NCBI RefSeq assembly: GCF_001542625.1
Contig: NZ_CP016279.1
Span: 5,890,001 to 5,954,000, forward strand
DNA from: Streptomyces griseochromogenes
GTDB taxonomy: Bacteria; Actinomycetota; Actinomycetes; Streptomycetales; Streptomycetaceae
Direction of reading: 5' to 3'
DNA: 64,000 bases
Shown in pieces: positions 44,020 to 52,677 of this stretch (positions are counted from its first letter, which is position 1; every line of letters begins with the position of its first letter). Made by a program: the position numbers and the translations under genes. Below the pieces are notes generated by a model. It saw nothing but the letters and a program-made list of their open reading frames with translations, was not told where the DNA came from and did not search any database.

Positions 44020-44685
44020 TCAGGAAGCCACGGCCACGGTCTCGTTGTGGATGACGGCGAGCCGGGCAGGCTTCCGCGCATACCGCCGGCTGAAGAGTTC
44101 CAGGCCCATGAACAGCGCCACGTACTGAAGCGTGGTCACCAGCACCACCGAATCGATGGGCAACGTGTACGCGAGCACCACCCGCACCACCGAGTCGAGC
44201 AGCAGACCCACACCCCAGACCGCCGTCAGCCGCCGCATGACCTGGCGGAAGGTCGGCGACGCCTGCCAGTTGCGCTCCAGCTCCGCACGCTTGTCACCCC
44301 TGGCCACCGACGACAGCACCCGGTACATGAACGGCTGACCGCGCAGCGTGGCCAGGAACACCAGCCCGATGACCCCCGTGATCCAGCCGTCCTTGGCGAA
44401 CATCAACCGCGGACTGCCCGTCACCGCCGACATCGCCGCACCCAGAGCCACCATGCTCAGCACCAGGACACCCAGCATCCCGACACGCCGCTCCCGCACC
44501 ACCGTCAGCAGCCCCTCCAGCAACGGCGGAACGGCACTCGCCAGCACCGCCCACCACAGACCGACCCCGGCCGCCCGCAGACCGTAGAACACCGCCAGCG
44601 GAGCAACGACATTCAGCCCCAGACTCTGCAACAACGGCCCGTTCGACGAACCCGCCCGCTTGTTCACCATGTGCGTCCCGGTCAT
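44020..44685 (-). CDS. VC0807-family membrane protein
   Basis: 221 residues with about six hydrophobic segments. The opening (LLQSLGLNVVAPLAVFYGLR), then WAVLASAVPPLLEGLLTVVR, MLGVLVLSMVALGAAMSAVT, and the loop SPRLMFAKDGWITGVIGLVF are the usual VC0807/DUF3159-like pattern. Function unknown. ATG 44685 starts it (ATG 44670 MVNKRAG also possible). A single gene. Confidence 0.8.
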   Translation of the reverse strand: MTGTHMVNKRAGSSNGPLLQSLGLNVVAPLAVFYGLRAAGVGLWWAVLASAVPPLLEGLLTVVRERRVGMLGVLVLSMVALGAAMSAVTGSPRLMFAKDGWITGVIGLVFLATLRGQPFMYRVLSSVARGDKRAELERNWQASPTFRQVMRRLTAVWGVGLLLDSVVRVVLAYTLPIDSVVLVTTLQYVALFMGLELFSRRYARKPARLAVIHNETVAVAS

Positions 44686-44971
44686 GTGCCCAGCCCTCGT
44701 CCGTGTCCGTTCCCGACGCCATCGAAACTACGGATCCGCACGAACGCGATCCATGCACCCAGCCACCGAGAAGAGTGGGGCCACACCCACCCCCGTGCGG
44801 GGCCTGGACACACACCCCCGCCCCCGCGGCTGTCCCTGCGGCAGTGTGCGCTGGCAAGCGGTTCACCCAGGCCGCACCACACCGCCTGCACCCCCTCTTG
44901 ACGACGTTGCCGCACGAGACCGGTGTCTCGGTCCGCTTCCCGCACGACGTCTTCGTCGGGCGCCTCACGGG
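44686..44971. other. 286-bp gap
   Basis: The last 30 bases before 44972 belong to the untranslated end of the secreted-protein gene on the minus strand. No gene or clear hairpin is seen. Confidence 0.3.
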
Positions 44972-45439
44972 TCAGTCGGCGAACACCCTGCCCTGCTTCA
45001 CGATGTAGTGCGCCGGCGCGGAGCACCCGATGGACGGTGTGACGAGCAGGCTCACGGTGAGCGGTGCGGGCTCCGTGCTCGCGGTCGAGAACGTGCAGAC
45101 GGCACCGCTGCCCGTGAGCGGATACCAGAACCACCCGTCGACATCGCCGACGGTGACCCGGTCAGACTCCTTCCAGGCGCCATCGGCGTGCGTGTAGACC
45201 TGCAGCCGCACGGAGGCCGCGTACTGGTCCTCTGCCGACCGCACCGCGGTCAGCGTGACCTTGTAGTCACTCCCGAGCACGGAGGAGGCGATCACCTGGG
45301 TCCGCGGCGCTGCGGTGTCGGCGTTGGACTCTCCGGCTCCTGCGGCCCCGAGGGCAGCAGCCATGAGGACGGTGCAGGCCGCGGTCGCGACGCTGCGGGT
45401 GCGGGTGCGGGTGCGGGTGCGGTTACGGACGAAGCTCAT
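44972..45439 (-). CDS. Small secreted protein with repeat in its signal peptide
   Basis: 155 residues from ATG 45439, with GGGGGAT 4-6 bases upstream; the frame's further extension to 45508 is rejected. Signal peptide: MSFVRNRTRTRTRTRSVATA, then a hydrophobic core ACTVLMAAALGAAGA and cleavage near ESNA/DTA. The positive start is a 6-bp DNA repeat (Thr-Arg pairs). The mature part, about 110 residues, is beta-rich (IASSVLGSDYKVTLTAVRSA, QVYTHADGAWKESDRVTVGD) with two cysteines. No enzyme motif. Function unknown. Confidence 0.8.
   Translation of the reverse strand: MSFVRNRTRTRTRTRSVATAACTVLMAAALGAAGAGESNADTAAPRTQVIASSVLGSDYKVTLTAVRSAEDQYAASVRLQVYTHADGAWKESDRVTVGDVDGWFWYPLTGSGAVCTFSTASTEPAPLTVSLLVTPSIGCSAPAHYIVKQGRVFAD
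45394..45423. repeat. Hexanucleotide repeat (TGCGGG) in a signal-peptide coding region
   Basis: Four perfect TGCGGG copies plus one with a single mismatch. On the coding (minus) strand they encode Thr-Arg pairs in the basic n-region of the secreted protein. Copy-number changes would keep the frame but alter signal-peptide charge. Confidence 0.9.
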
Positions 45440-46028
45440 GCGATCCCCCGTTGCAGCAAGTTGTACCGAAAGGACGGATTGGTTCGTACGGTGATAACGA
45501 CCCGTCACATGGCTCCGGGGTTGTACGGCGATTCGTATGCCGGTTTCGGGGCCGGGCAGGCTCCGGGTCGGCGTCGGCGGTGCGAACGCGGGCAGGGTCC
45601 ATCAGACCGGCCAGGGTCGGTCGCCCGCTTGAAACCAGAACTCGGGCAGGCCACGGCATCGGCGGATTGCCTCTCGACAGCGAGTGCCTGACGATCACGG
45701 TCCGCAAGATCAGCAGATCGTCAGTGGTGCGGGACCTGTGGAAGGCGCCCCATGCGCTGCTCAGCAGCTGAGGCTATGCCTCCTCCAGGGCCGCGACGGT
45801 TCTCGGGGGCCGTGACGAAGACCGAGGCGACGATGTTCGTAGCACCGTTTCCCGGTGCCCTGGTCGAAGTATTGGCCCCCCTTTTGCATCGTGAGCACCC
45901 GAACCCCCGGCCTGGCCGACTCCCAGGCTGCCGGTTCCCAGCCCGGTCGCACGGTGGCCGTCTCACGACCACACTGGTCCGTGGAGCGCCCCGCTGGAGG
46001 CGCGTGCCCACTACGGAAGGACGGACCC
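45440..46028. other. 589-bp gap, no gene
   Basis: Upstream of the FMN reductase and the divergent secreted protein. Open frames on both strands are shadows. A ribosome site (GGAAGGA) precedes 46029. No strong hairpin or dyad was noted. Confidence 0.4.
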
Positions 46029-46688
46029 ATGGCCACGGACACGCCTCCCAGCCCGCTGCGGGTGCTGGTCTTCGGCGCGGCGCTGCGTGCCGAATCGACC
46101 AACGCCCGCCTCGCCTCCCTCGTGGCCCGACTCATCTCCGACACCGGTGCCACCGTCGACCTCGCCGCCATGCACGACTTCGACATGCCCGTGTACGACG
46201 GCGACACGGAGGCCACCGAAGGGCTGCCGCATGGCGCCCTCGCCCTGCGTGACCGCCTCGAGCAGAGCGACGCCTTCGTCATCTCCTCGCCGGAGTACAA
46301 CGCCTCCGTGCCGGGAGTGCTGAAGAACGCGATCGACTGGGTCTCCCGTGTCCGGCCGCAGCCGTTCAAGACCAAACACGCGATGCTCGTATCCGCCTCG
46401 CCGTCCCTGGTCGGCGGCAACCGCGGGCTATGGGCCCTGAGGATTCCCCTGGAACACCTGGGCACCCGCGTCTACCCGGACATGTTCAGCGTGGCCAACA
46501 GCTATCAGGCCTTCGCCGAAGACGGAACGCTGGCCGACCCGGGGTTGCAGCAACGTCTCACCGAGACAGTGTCGGCTTTCCTCAGCCTCGTCGAAGCGGA
46601 TGTGCGCTACGTCTGCCTGGAGCGCCGGTGGTACGAGTTCCTGGGAGACCGCACTGAGGCGGCCATCACCCAACGGGCCGAAAGATGA
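46029..46688 (+). CDS. NADPH-dependent FMN reductase family protein
   Basis: 219 residues from ATG 46029, with GGAAGGA about 6 bases before it. Flavodoxin-like FMN reductase: the phosphate loop lies in LRVLVFGAALRAESTNARLA, and the flavin region is SDAFVISSPEYNASVPGVLK followed by NAIDWVSRV. These proteins reduce FMN, quinones, azo dyes or chromate. The C-terminal helix part is longer than average. A single gene. Confidence 0.9.
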   Translation: MATDTPPSPLRVLVFGAALRAESTNARLASLVARLISDTGATVDLAAMHDFDMPVYDGDTEATEGLPHGALALRDRLEQSDAFVISSPEYNASVPGVLKNAIDWVSRVRPQPFKTKHAMLVSASPSLVGGNRGLWALRIPLEHLGTRVYPDMFSVANSYQAFAEDGTLADPGLQQRLTETVSAFLSLVEADVRYVCLERRWYEFLGDRTEAAITQRAER

Positions 46689-47114
46689 CACGAATGTCGT
46701 GAGGCACAGCCGACGGAGCATCGATGCGGACGTGTACATCGGGCATATGGGCCGGCCCTCATGCCCTCGTCGACTGAACACGACCGACCGAAGCTTCAGA
46801 GCCGCTTTTCCGTGGGGCACCCTTCCCAAGATCACGCCGTCCTGGCGCTTGCCGCCGCATCGCTCCCCCCTCACCCGAACGGCCCAGCCCCCTTTGCGGA
46901 CCCTGGGCCGTGTTCGACGGGTCGTGTGAAAGCGCCGTTCCCCCTGGGCGGGGTCGGCCTCGACCATGACACGGACGTGAGCCAGGGCTGATCGGTACGG
47001 ACACGACCTCCTTGCTGGATCGCTCGGTCACTTCGGAGAAGAGCCGTCGGCCCGAAGAGCCGACGTCAGTAGCCCGAGTGGCGGCATTGCGGCCACTTCC
47101 GGACAGTAAGAACC
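46689..47114. other. 426-bp gap
   Basis: No supported gene; open frames are short and Arg-rich. The gap probably holds the promoter of the Pro/Thr-rich protein, whose start lacks a strong ribosome site (CAGTAAGAACC before the ATG). Confidence 0.35.
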
Positions 47115-47891
47115 ATGAACCGTCACCGACGCCCACCTCGGCGGGCCCCGTGGATCGCGGGCGGTGCCGTTGTGCTCATCCTCAGCGGCATCGGCATCTG
47201 GGCGTTGGTGACGCCGCACCACGGCACTCCGCACCCGCCACCATCGGCCATAACACAGCCCACACCGACACGCACGCCGAAACCCACGCCGACAGCGACA
47301 ACCCGTTCCCCACAACCGACACCGTCCAGCAGCCGGTCCCAGCCGACGCCCAGCAGAACGACAGCCGTCCCGTCACCCCCACCCGTGCCGAAGCCGACAT
47401 CGACGCCGACGTCAAAGCCGACGTCAAAGCCGACATCAACATCGACACCGACGCCAAAGCCGACATCGATGCCGACATCGACACCGACGCCAAAGCCGAC
47501 ATCAACACCGACATCGACGCCGACGCCGATGCCGACATCGGCACAGCCCTTGGTGCCCAGGCCTTCGACACCTAAGCCCTCGGCAACAACGACACCGAGA
47601 ATCGCACCCGCCTCACCCGTGGCACCGACGTCGCCCGCCTCACCGACATCATCATCACCACCGCCACCCGCATCGCCATCGCCCACGCCAACGCCATCAA
47701 CGAGAGCGACACGCTGGTACACAAGCCCGGCGGCAACGGCCGCTGCCCAGCGAATGGCCGCAGCCGGGGCAGTCGGCGACCCTGCTTGCTCGCTGTCGGC
47801 CGTCCGCCAGCCGGATCCGGCGCTGCTCCCCAGGGGCCTCACATCGGTGGGCACCGGGCGGGCCGGTAACTACTGGTGCCTGATCTGGTAA
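47115..47891 (+). CDS. Membrane-anchored Pro/Thr/Ser-rich protein
   Basis: 258 residues. A basic start (MNRHRRPPRRAPW), one membrane segment (IAGGAVVLILSGIGIWALV), then about 150 residues of Thr/Pro/Ser/Lys repeats (PTSTPTPKPTS-like), and a folded C-terminus of about 65 residues ending GLTSVGTGRAGNYWCLIW, with two cysteines. It looks like an extracytoplasmic protein on a stalk, possibly glycosylated. Two other frames over the repeat are also open, so the choice rests on the membrane segment and the folded ends. Confidence 0.6.
   Translation: MNRHRRPPRRAPWIAGGAVVLILSGIGIWALVTPHHGTPHPPPSAITQPTPTRTPKPTPTATTRSPQPTPSSSRSQPTPSRTTAVPSPPPVPKPTSTPTSKPTSKPTSTSTPTPKPTSMPTSTPTPKPTSTPTSTPTPMPTSAQPLVPRPSTPKPSATTTPRIAPASPVAPTSPASPTSSSPPPPASPSPTPTPSTRATRWYTSPAATAAAQRMAAAGAVGDPACSLSAVRQPDPALLPRGLTSVGTGRAGNYWCLIW
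47395..47570. repeat. Degenerate 6/9-bp repeats coding the Pro/Thr stalk
   Basis: Runs of ACGCCGAAA/GCCGACATCGAC-type words recur with slight changes. They encode the Thr-Pro stalk and also leave the other two frames open. Confidence 0.6.
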
Positions 47892-48278
47892 CGCCGTGGG
47901 GGGCCGACGAAGTGGGTCGGATTGGCTGCGTCGGCGTAGCGTTCGTAGGCATGCGGTCTCCAGTCGGGCATCCGTACCGAACGGCACTCGCATCGCATGC
48001 CGCACGCACCGGAGCCGACTCCGCCAACTTGGTGGGGCTGCCTCATTGTTGGCACCCGGCGATAACGACCAGCCCCATGAGGCCGCTGATGCGCCAGTCC
48101 GCCGCGGCGACAGTCCCTAGGCCGTCACATGATCCGACCTGCAGACCCATGCCGAGCGTCAGCCCAGCGATGACCGCCTGTTTCACGGTGCCGCAACTCC
48201 CACCATCGCCCGCGGACCGACCCTCGCCTCCCGGCCGGAATTCGATCGCCCTCGACAGGGCGCGCTTACGGTCGGCTC
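47892..48278. other. 387-bp gap
   Basis: No gene is recognised. The short frames visible here read His/Pro/Arg-rich sequence. Confidence 0.35.
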
Positions 48279-48890
48279 ATGGAGACGACTGCAGACGGCG
48301 CGCCGGCGCTTGCCATTGCAGGGACCATCGTCTATCGGTTGGCGCGGCTTGAAGACGGCGAGGCTCTTGCGGGCCTCGACGGGTCGTTCATGACCGATTC
48401 GGTGTTCACGGTGGCCGTGACGGACGAGGGTTTCGGAATCCACGAGACTCCGGTGGAGCCTCCCATCCACAAGGTCTTCCCCGATGACGAGGACGAGGAC
48501 CAGAGCGAGGGCGACGACGGCGGCGACGACGACGGCGACGGCGATCCCGCGTGGAGGCGGACGGTGGTCGCCTTCGACGGGAATGAGCTGTGCGGTTTCG
48601 TGAAGACCGCCTTCAATCCGTGGAACGCTCGCCTGACCATCTGTGATATCGAGGTCGCGCCGGCGTGGAGGGGGAAGGAGGTTGGGCGAACCCTGATGAA
48701 TCACGCCCTCGGCTTCGCGAAGGAATGCAAGGCCGCGCACGTGTGGCTCGAGGTCAGCAACATCAACGCGCCCGCCATTCGCGCCTACCTACGGATGGGT
48801 TTCGTCTTCTGCGGGCTGGACACCACGCTCTATGACGGCACGGAGTCGGCTGGTGAACAAGCGCTCTTCATGGCCCGCCGAGTGCAATGA
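48279..48890 (+). CDS. sta: Streptothricin acetyltransferase-like GNAT
   Basis: 203 residues, close by eye to streptothricin acetyltransferase (STAT) of streptothricin producers: ALAGLDGSFMTDSVFTVAVT, PVEPPIHKVFPDD, ARLTICDIEVAPAWRGKEVG (acetyl-CoA motif A), HVWLEVSNINAPAIRAYLRM and FCGLDTTLYDGT. STAT acetylates the beta-lysine moiety of streptothricin. Residues 69-89 are an acidic Asp/Glu/Gly stretch; I recall a shorter acidic stretch at the same place in the known enzyme. No streptothricin biosynthesis genes lie in the window, so this would be a stand-alone resistance gene. Symbol tentative. Confidence 0.85.
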   Translation: METTADGAPALAIAGTIVYRLARLEDGEALAGLDGSFMTDSVFTVAVTDEGFGIHETPVEPPIHKVFPDDEDEDQSEGDDGGDDDGDGDPAWRRTVVAFDGNELCGFVKTAFNPWNARLTICDIEVAPAWRGKEVGRTLMNHALGFAKECKAAHVWLEVSNINAPAIRAYLRMGFVFCGLDTTLYDGTESAGEQALFMARRVQ

Positions 48891-49076
48891 CTCCCCCGGC
48901 TGGTCAGAAGGAGGCGTGCAGGCGCCACCCAGGAGCGGGGAATGGGTGAGGCGATGGCGGCGATCGACCCGAACTCGATGAACGTCAGCCGGACACGGGC
49001 CTGCCAACCCGGCCCACACCCCCTGCCACCCGTACGTGTCCGCTGGGCCACGGTGCCCCGAAGCGCGACAACGGCC

Positions 49077-49108
49077 CGAGGGGGCGGCACCTGTGTGGCG
49101 CCCCCTCG
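49077..49108. terminator. Bidirectional hairpin between converging genes
   Basis: A 10-bp stem (CGAGGGGGCG/CGCCCCCTCG), loop 12 bases, 15 bp past the SDR stop and about 190 bp past the acetyltransferase stop. Confidence 0.65.
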
Positions 49109-49122
49109 CCGGGTGCGGACGG

Positions 49123-49971
49123 TCAGGCGACCCAGCCATTGGTGATGCCGAGGACCGCGGACCCGTCCAGATCGGTGATCTTGGTTCCCACGAAGCCGCG
49201 GGCCCAGTCGGAGGTCTGGAGGCGGAAGGCGGGCTGGTCCGCGGTCAGCGCCTCGATCACCGCCTCGGCGGCGCCCTCGGCGGTCTGCGCGCCGTCCAGG
49301 AACTGCGCGACCGTGCGGTTCACGTAGGCGCTGAGCTGGGGCGCGTACACCCCGGCACCGGCGACGGCCTGCTCCAGGTCGACGCCGACGTTGGCGACGA
49401 ACTCGGTGGCCACGGCGCCGGGCTCGATCACGGAGACGGACACGCCGTGCGCCGCGGCTACGGGAGCCAGGCTCTCCATGTATCCCTCGACGGCGAACTT
49501 GGCCGCGCAGTAAGCCTCGTTGAAGGGCTGCCCGATGACGCCGCCGACGCTGGTGACGGTGATCAGACGGCCACCGGAGGCACGCAGGTGGGGCATGGCC
49601 GCCTTGGAGACATTGAGTACGCCGAAGAAGTTGACCTCCATGACCTTGCGGACCTCGGCCACGGACTCGTTCTCCAGCGTGCCGAGGTGTCCGGCGCCCG
49701 CGTTGTTGACGACGGCGTCCAGGTGTCCGTAGTCGGCGAGCACGCCGTCGATCGCGGACGTGATGGATGCCTCGTCGGTGACGTCGAGCCGGCGGATGTC
49801 GAGTTCCACACCCGCCTCCGCGGCGGCCTTGCGCAGGGCGTCGGAACGGCTGGGGTCACGGAGCGTGGCGACCGTGGTCCAGCCGGCGCGTGCGGCGGAG
49901 ACGGCGGCGGCGAGACCGATGCCGGAGGAGGTACCGGTGATGAGAACGATCTTGGAGGACTGGGAAGACAT
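49123..49971 (-). CDS. Short-chain dehydrogenase/reductase
   Basis: 282 residues from ATG 49971 (ATG 49986 possible). Classical SDR: IVLITGTSSGIGLAAAVSAA (cofactor loop), DAVVNNAGAGHLGTL, catalytic Ser in LITVTSVGGVIG, then YCAAKFAVEGYMESL with the YxxxK pair. The arginine in TLRDPSRS suggests NADP preference. It is divergent from a MarR regulator across 101 bp with a large inverted repeat, the usual layout for aldehyde or quinone detoxification. Confidence 0.95.
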   Translation of the reverse strand: MSSQSSKIVLITGTSSGIGLAAAVSAARAGWTTVATLRDPSRSDALRKAAAEAGVELDIRRLDVTDEASITSAIDGVLADYGHLDAVVNNAGAGHLGTLENESVAEVRKVMEVNFFGVLNVSKAAMPHLRASGGRLITVTSVGGVIGQPFNEAYCAAKFAVEGYMESLAPVAAAHGVSVSVIEPGAVATEFVANVGVDLEQAVAGAGVYAPQLSAYVNRTVAQFLDGAQTAEGAAEAVIEALTADQPAFRLQTSDWARGFVGTKITDLDGSAVLGITNGWVA

Positions 49972-50011
49972 GGGGATGCCCTTCATGGGACGGGGTTGCT
50001 GCGCACTTGAG

Positions 50012-50055
50012 TGCGTGTACACACACCATATTGCATCTACGTGTGTGTACACGCA
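50012..50055. promoter_or_regulatory. Paired 15-bp inverted repeats with GTGTACAC cores
   Basis: TGCGTGTACACACAC (50012-50026) and its exact reverse complement (50041-50055) are separated by 14 bases. Each arm contains the palindrome GTGTACAC; the two cores are 30 bp apart. The site sits in the divergent SDR-MarR gap, 17-61 bp before the MarR start. A probable MarR operator. Confidence 0.8.
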
Positions 50056-50072
50056 ACCGCTAAACTGGGGAC

Positions 50073-50534
50073 ATGCCGAAGAAGAAGCTCACACAAGCGG
50101 AGATGCCGGTGGCCGACTATGCCTTTTACGGGCTGGTCTGGGCCGGGACCGTCCTGACGGACCGCGTCGACCGTGCCCTGAGCAAGGCGCACGACCTGCC
50201 GGTCTCCTGGTTCGAGGTCCTGCTCTGGCTGGCCTCCAGCCCCGATCCCGTTCCGGCCTCGGTCCTGGGTAACAGCACCATGCTCAGCCGCAGCCAGGTC
50301 TCACGCGTCGTCGACGCCCTTCAGAGCCGCGGCCTGGTCACCCGCACCCCCTCCCCGCGCGACGCCCGCTCCGTCGAGGTCTCGCTCACCCCCGAGGGCC
50401 ACCGGCTCTTCGAGGCGGCCGACGCCACCCGCCGGGAGTGCCTCGCCCCTGTCTTCACTGACCTCCTCGACCAGGACGACCTGCAAGCGCTCGGCACGGT
50501 GTGGCAGAAGCTCAAGGCCGACAAGGACGCCTAG
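50073..50534 (+). CDS. MarR family transcriptional regulator
   Basis: 153 residues. Winged HTH: VLGNSTMLSRSQVSRVVDAL, QSRGLVTRTPSPRDARSVEV, then SLTPEGHRLFEAADA. Dimerisation helices at both ends. It is divergent from the SDR and likely its autoregulated repressor through the site at 50012-50055. There is no Cys near the sensing region, so a ligand rather than thiol signal is more likely. Confidence 0.93.
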   Translation: MPKKKLTQAEMPVADYAFYGLVWAGTVLTDRVDRALSKAHDLPVSWFEVLLWLASSPDPVPASVLGNSTMLSRSQVSRVVDALQSRGLVTRTPSPRDARSVEVSLTPEGHRLFEAADATRRECLAPVFTDLLDQDDLQALGTVWQKLKADKDA

Positions 50535-51066
50535 GCTCGTCCAGCGGCGACACCTCTCTCACCCTCCCGCACATCTCGTGCCGCCGGAAGGAGAGGCGCC
50601 CTCGCTGGAGGGTGGCTCCCGGTCCCGGTCAGGGCTTCCCCACGCCTGAGAGGAAGAGCGAGTACGGCCTCGACGGCTGTGGTCATGAGCGTGAGGGTGC
50701 CGGTCCTCTCCCCCGCAGCCGACGGCACGATCGATCTTCACGAGCCGGCTGACCGGCACTTACGCCCAGGACCTGTGCGGTGCCGTCGGGCAGGGGGGTG
50801 ATGCGGACCTGGCCGGCGGGGAACGGGTCGCGACACCCGTACGCCGGCCGGCTCCCCGGCAGACACTCAAACAAGCGCCCCTCTTACGCGGCTGCGGCCA
50901 GGGCCCGGCTGGTGTGCCTGTCGGACCACCGGCAGAGCCCATCGCGGCCGCCGACGGTGGGCTCTGCCAGGCGCCACGCTGCATGAATGCACAACACGAC
51001 GGCAAGCGTCATCTGCCCGGCCGGGAAGGGCGGACATCCGGTACGCCTGCCCTTCCCGGCCGTATT
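50535..51066. other. 532-bp gap with a terminator
   Basis: No gene is supported. A minus-strand stretch around 50683-50874 reads CRDPFPAGQVRITPLPDGTA, which could be the end of a decayed protein but has no start. The strong hairpin at 51018-51062 ends the lipoprotein gene. Confidence 0.4.
51018..51062 (-). terminator. Strong terminator of the lipoprotein gene
   Basis: A 14-bp perfect stem (CGGCCGGGAAGGGC and its complement), loop 17 bases, starting 5 bases past the stop at 51067. There is no T-tract. Confidence 0.75.
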
Positions 51067-52437
51067 TCAGCGACGCCGGAGGAAGACGAACAACACGCCG
51101 GGGCCATCCGCCGGCGGGGAGAACGCACCGGCCGCGCGAAGGGACAGGAAGGGCGGTTGCTGTCCGTGCGGCAGTGGCGTCGGATGCCCTGTACTCATCG
51201 ACACCGCCACGGGCGCACCGGCTGCGGTGTCGTCGCCCTGGGCGATGCCGTACGCCTGTCCGTCGTCGTCGACCGACAGCAGCTGGATCTGACGGCTGGT
51301 GCCGCTTCCCGCGAAGCAGTAGCCCTTGCCCGATGTGAGGTCGAACGCGAGCGGTCCCGCCAGCAGGTAACGGCCGTTCGTCGACAAGGCGCTGGGGGTG
51401 TCGAATTCCGGCAGATCGGTTGCCGAGCACCTGGTCGAAGCCTCGACCTTGCCGCTCTCGGTGTTGTGCACGGCCCATATGTGGTCCCCGTTGTCCGCGG
51501 CGGACCAGGAAGCGATGAGATGGCCGGAGACGGCGAAGTGGGCCGTGCTCTTGTACTGCGCATAGTCGTGCGTCGAGGCCCCGGGCGGAACGACGCGGCT
51601 GGAGTTCCAGACACCGGGGACACCGAACCCGCCGACGGAGTTGGCCAGCACCGGACCGCGCGATGTGAGCGCCTTGACCTCACTGTCGACACAGGCGATC
51701 TCCCCACACGTGGGTTCGCCGAGTTGTGTGGTGATGGGGTAGTGCTTCACGTGCCCGGTCCGCATGTCGACGGAGATGGACTCGTCTCCGTCCTCCGTGC
51801 TGACCAGCAGCCCCGCTCCGCCGTCGCGCGCCCGCGCCACACCCGAGTACTTCTCGACCGGCACCTTCACCACGTGTGCGGGGACGGCCGTGGCACCGGA
51901 AGCGTCGACGGGGTAGATGTCGACCTCGACCACTTCCTGGGGCTTGTTGAGCGCGTCACCGCTGTCCGCGCCCCGTGCCCAGACGGCCAAGTACTCCCGG
52001 CCGTCCTGTTTGACAGCCTCCACGCCCGGGGTCTCCTCGGTGACCCGGCCGACGATCTCCCGCGGCTTCGGCGGCTGCCAGGGCTTGGTGCCGAACCGCA
52101 GCACGCCGGTTGTTTCGTCACGGGCCTCCAGGACGTACGAGCTCCCCCGCTTCTGGAGGAGCGCGACGACCCCGGCCCCGGGCGCAACGGCATAGGGCCG
52201 ACCGGTGCCTCGCTCCGGGACCCAGGTGAGAGCCTCCTGCCAGCCCTTGGTGTTGTCGAACGCCCGCGGGACCGGCACGTTCACCTTCAAGGCCTGTTGA
52301 CTTCCGCCGGGGCTCGTCGCCTTCGGGCCTACGCCCTTGCCTCCGCCCCCTCCCCCGTCCCCGCTCGCGCCGCAGGCCGTCAGTGCCACCATCCCCACAA
52401 GCATGGGCACAGCCAACGATGCCCTTGTACTTCTCAC
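51067..52437 (-). CDS. Lipoprotein with beta-propeller-like body
   Basis: 456 residues from GTG 52437. Lipoprotein signal: basic start, hydrophobic core and lipobox LTACGAS (cleavage before the Cys at residue 22), then a Gly-rich linker. The body consists of repeating short strands with aromatic and Asp-Gly turns (GAGLLVSTEDGDESISVDMR, STNGRYLLAGPLAFDLTSGK, VDDDGQAYGIAQGDD) as in PQQ-like/WD-type propellers. It is an extracytoplasmic sensor or binding protein rather than an enzyme. The extreme C-terminus is hydrophobic (LFVFLRRR), which is odd. Confidence 0.8.
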   Translation of the reverse strand: MRSTRASLAVPMLVGMVALTACGASGDGGGGGGKGVGPKATSPGGSQQALKVNVPVPRAFDNTKGWQEALTWVPERGTGRPYAVAPGAGVVALLQKRGSSYVLEARDETTGVLRFGTKPWQPPKPREIVGRVTEETPGVEAVKQDGREYLAVWARGADSGDALNKPQEVVEVDIYPVDASGATAVPAHVVKVPVEKYSGVARARDGGAGLLVSTEDGDESISVDMRTGHVKHYPITTQLGEPTCGEIACVDSEVKALTSRGPVLANSVGGFGVPGVWNSSRVVPPGASTHDYAQYKSTAHFAVSGHLIASWSAADNGDHIWAVHNTESGKVEASTRCSATDLPEFDTPSALSTNGRYLLAGPLAFDLTSGKGYCFAGSGTSRQIQLLSVDDDGQAYGIAQGDDTAAGAPVAVSMSTGHPTPLPHGQQPPFLSLRAAGAFSPPADGPGVLFVFLRRR

Positions 52438-52677
52438 GAACGATCAGCCTCTCAGTCACACGGCAGGCCAGGTCGATCGACTGCTGCCCCCGTAATGTCC
52501 CTACGAGATCAGGACTTTACCGATGCCCGTGATCCAACGATCGCGTGACGGTGGCGGGCGTGATGAGTGCGTCTCATCATCACCGGTGCCGCATACGGCG
52601 TTTGCCGCTCCCTCACCCATCACCTCAGCCCCACCACCCAACTTTGGGTCGGCCGACACTGGGCACAACCCACTGCG

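Noticed and set aside
47123..47854. Gly/Val-repeat protein on the minus strand
   Set aside because: No start signal, membrane segment or folded end; it is the complement of the Thr/Pro repeat.
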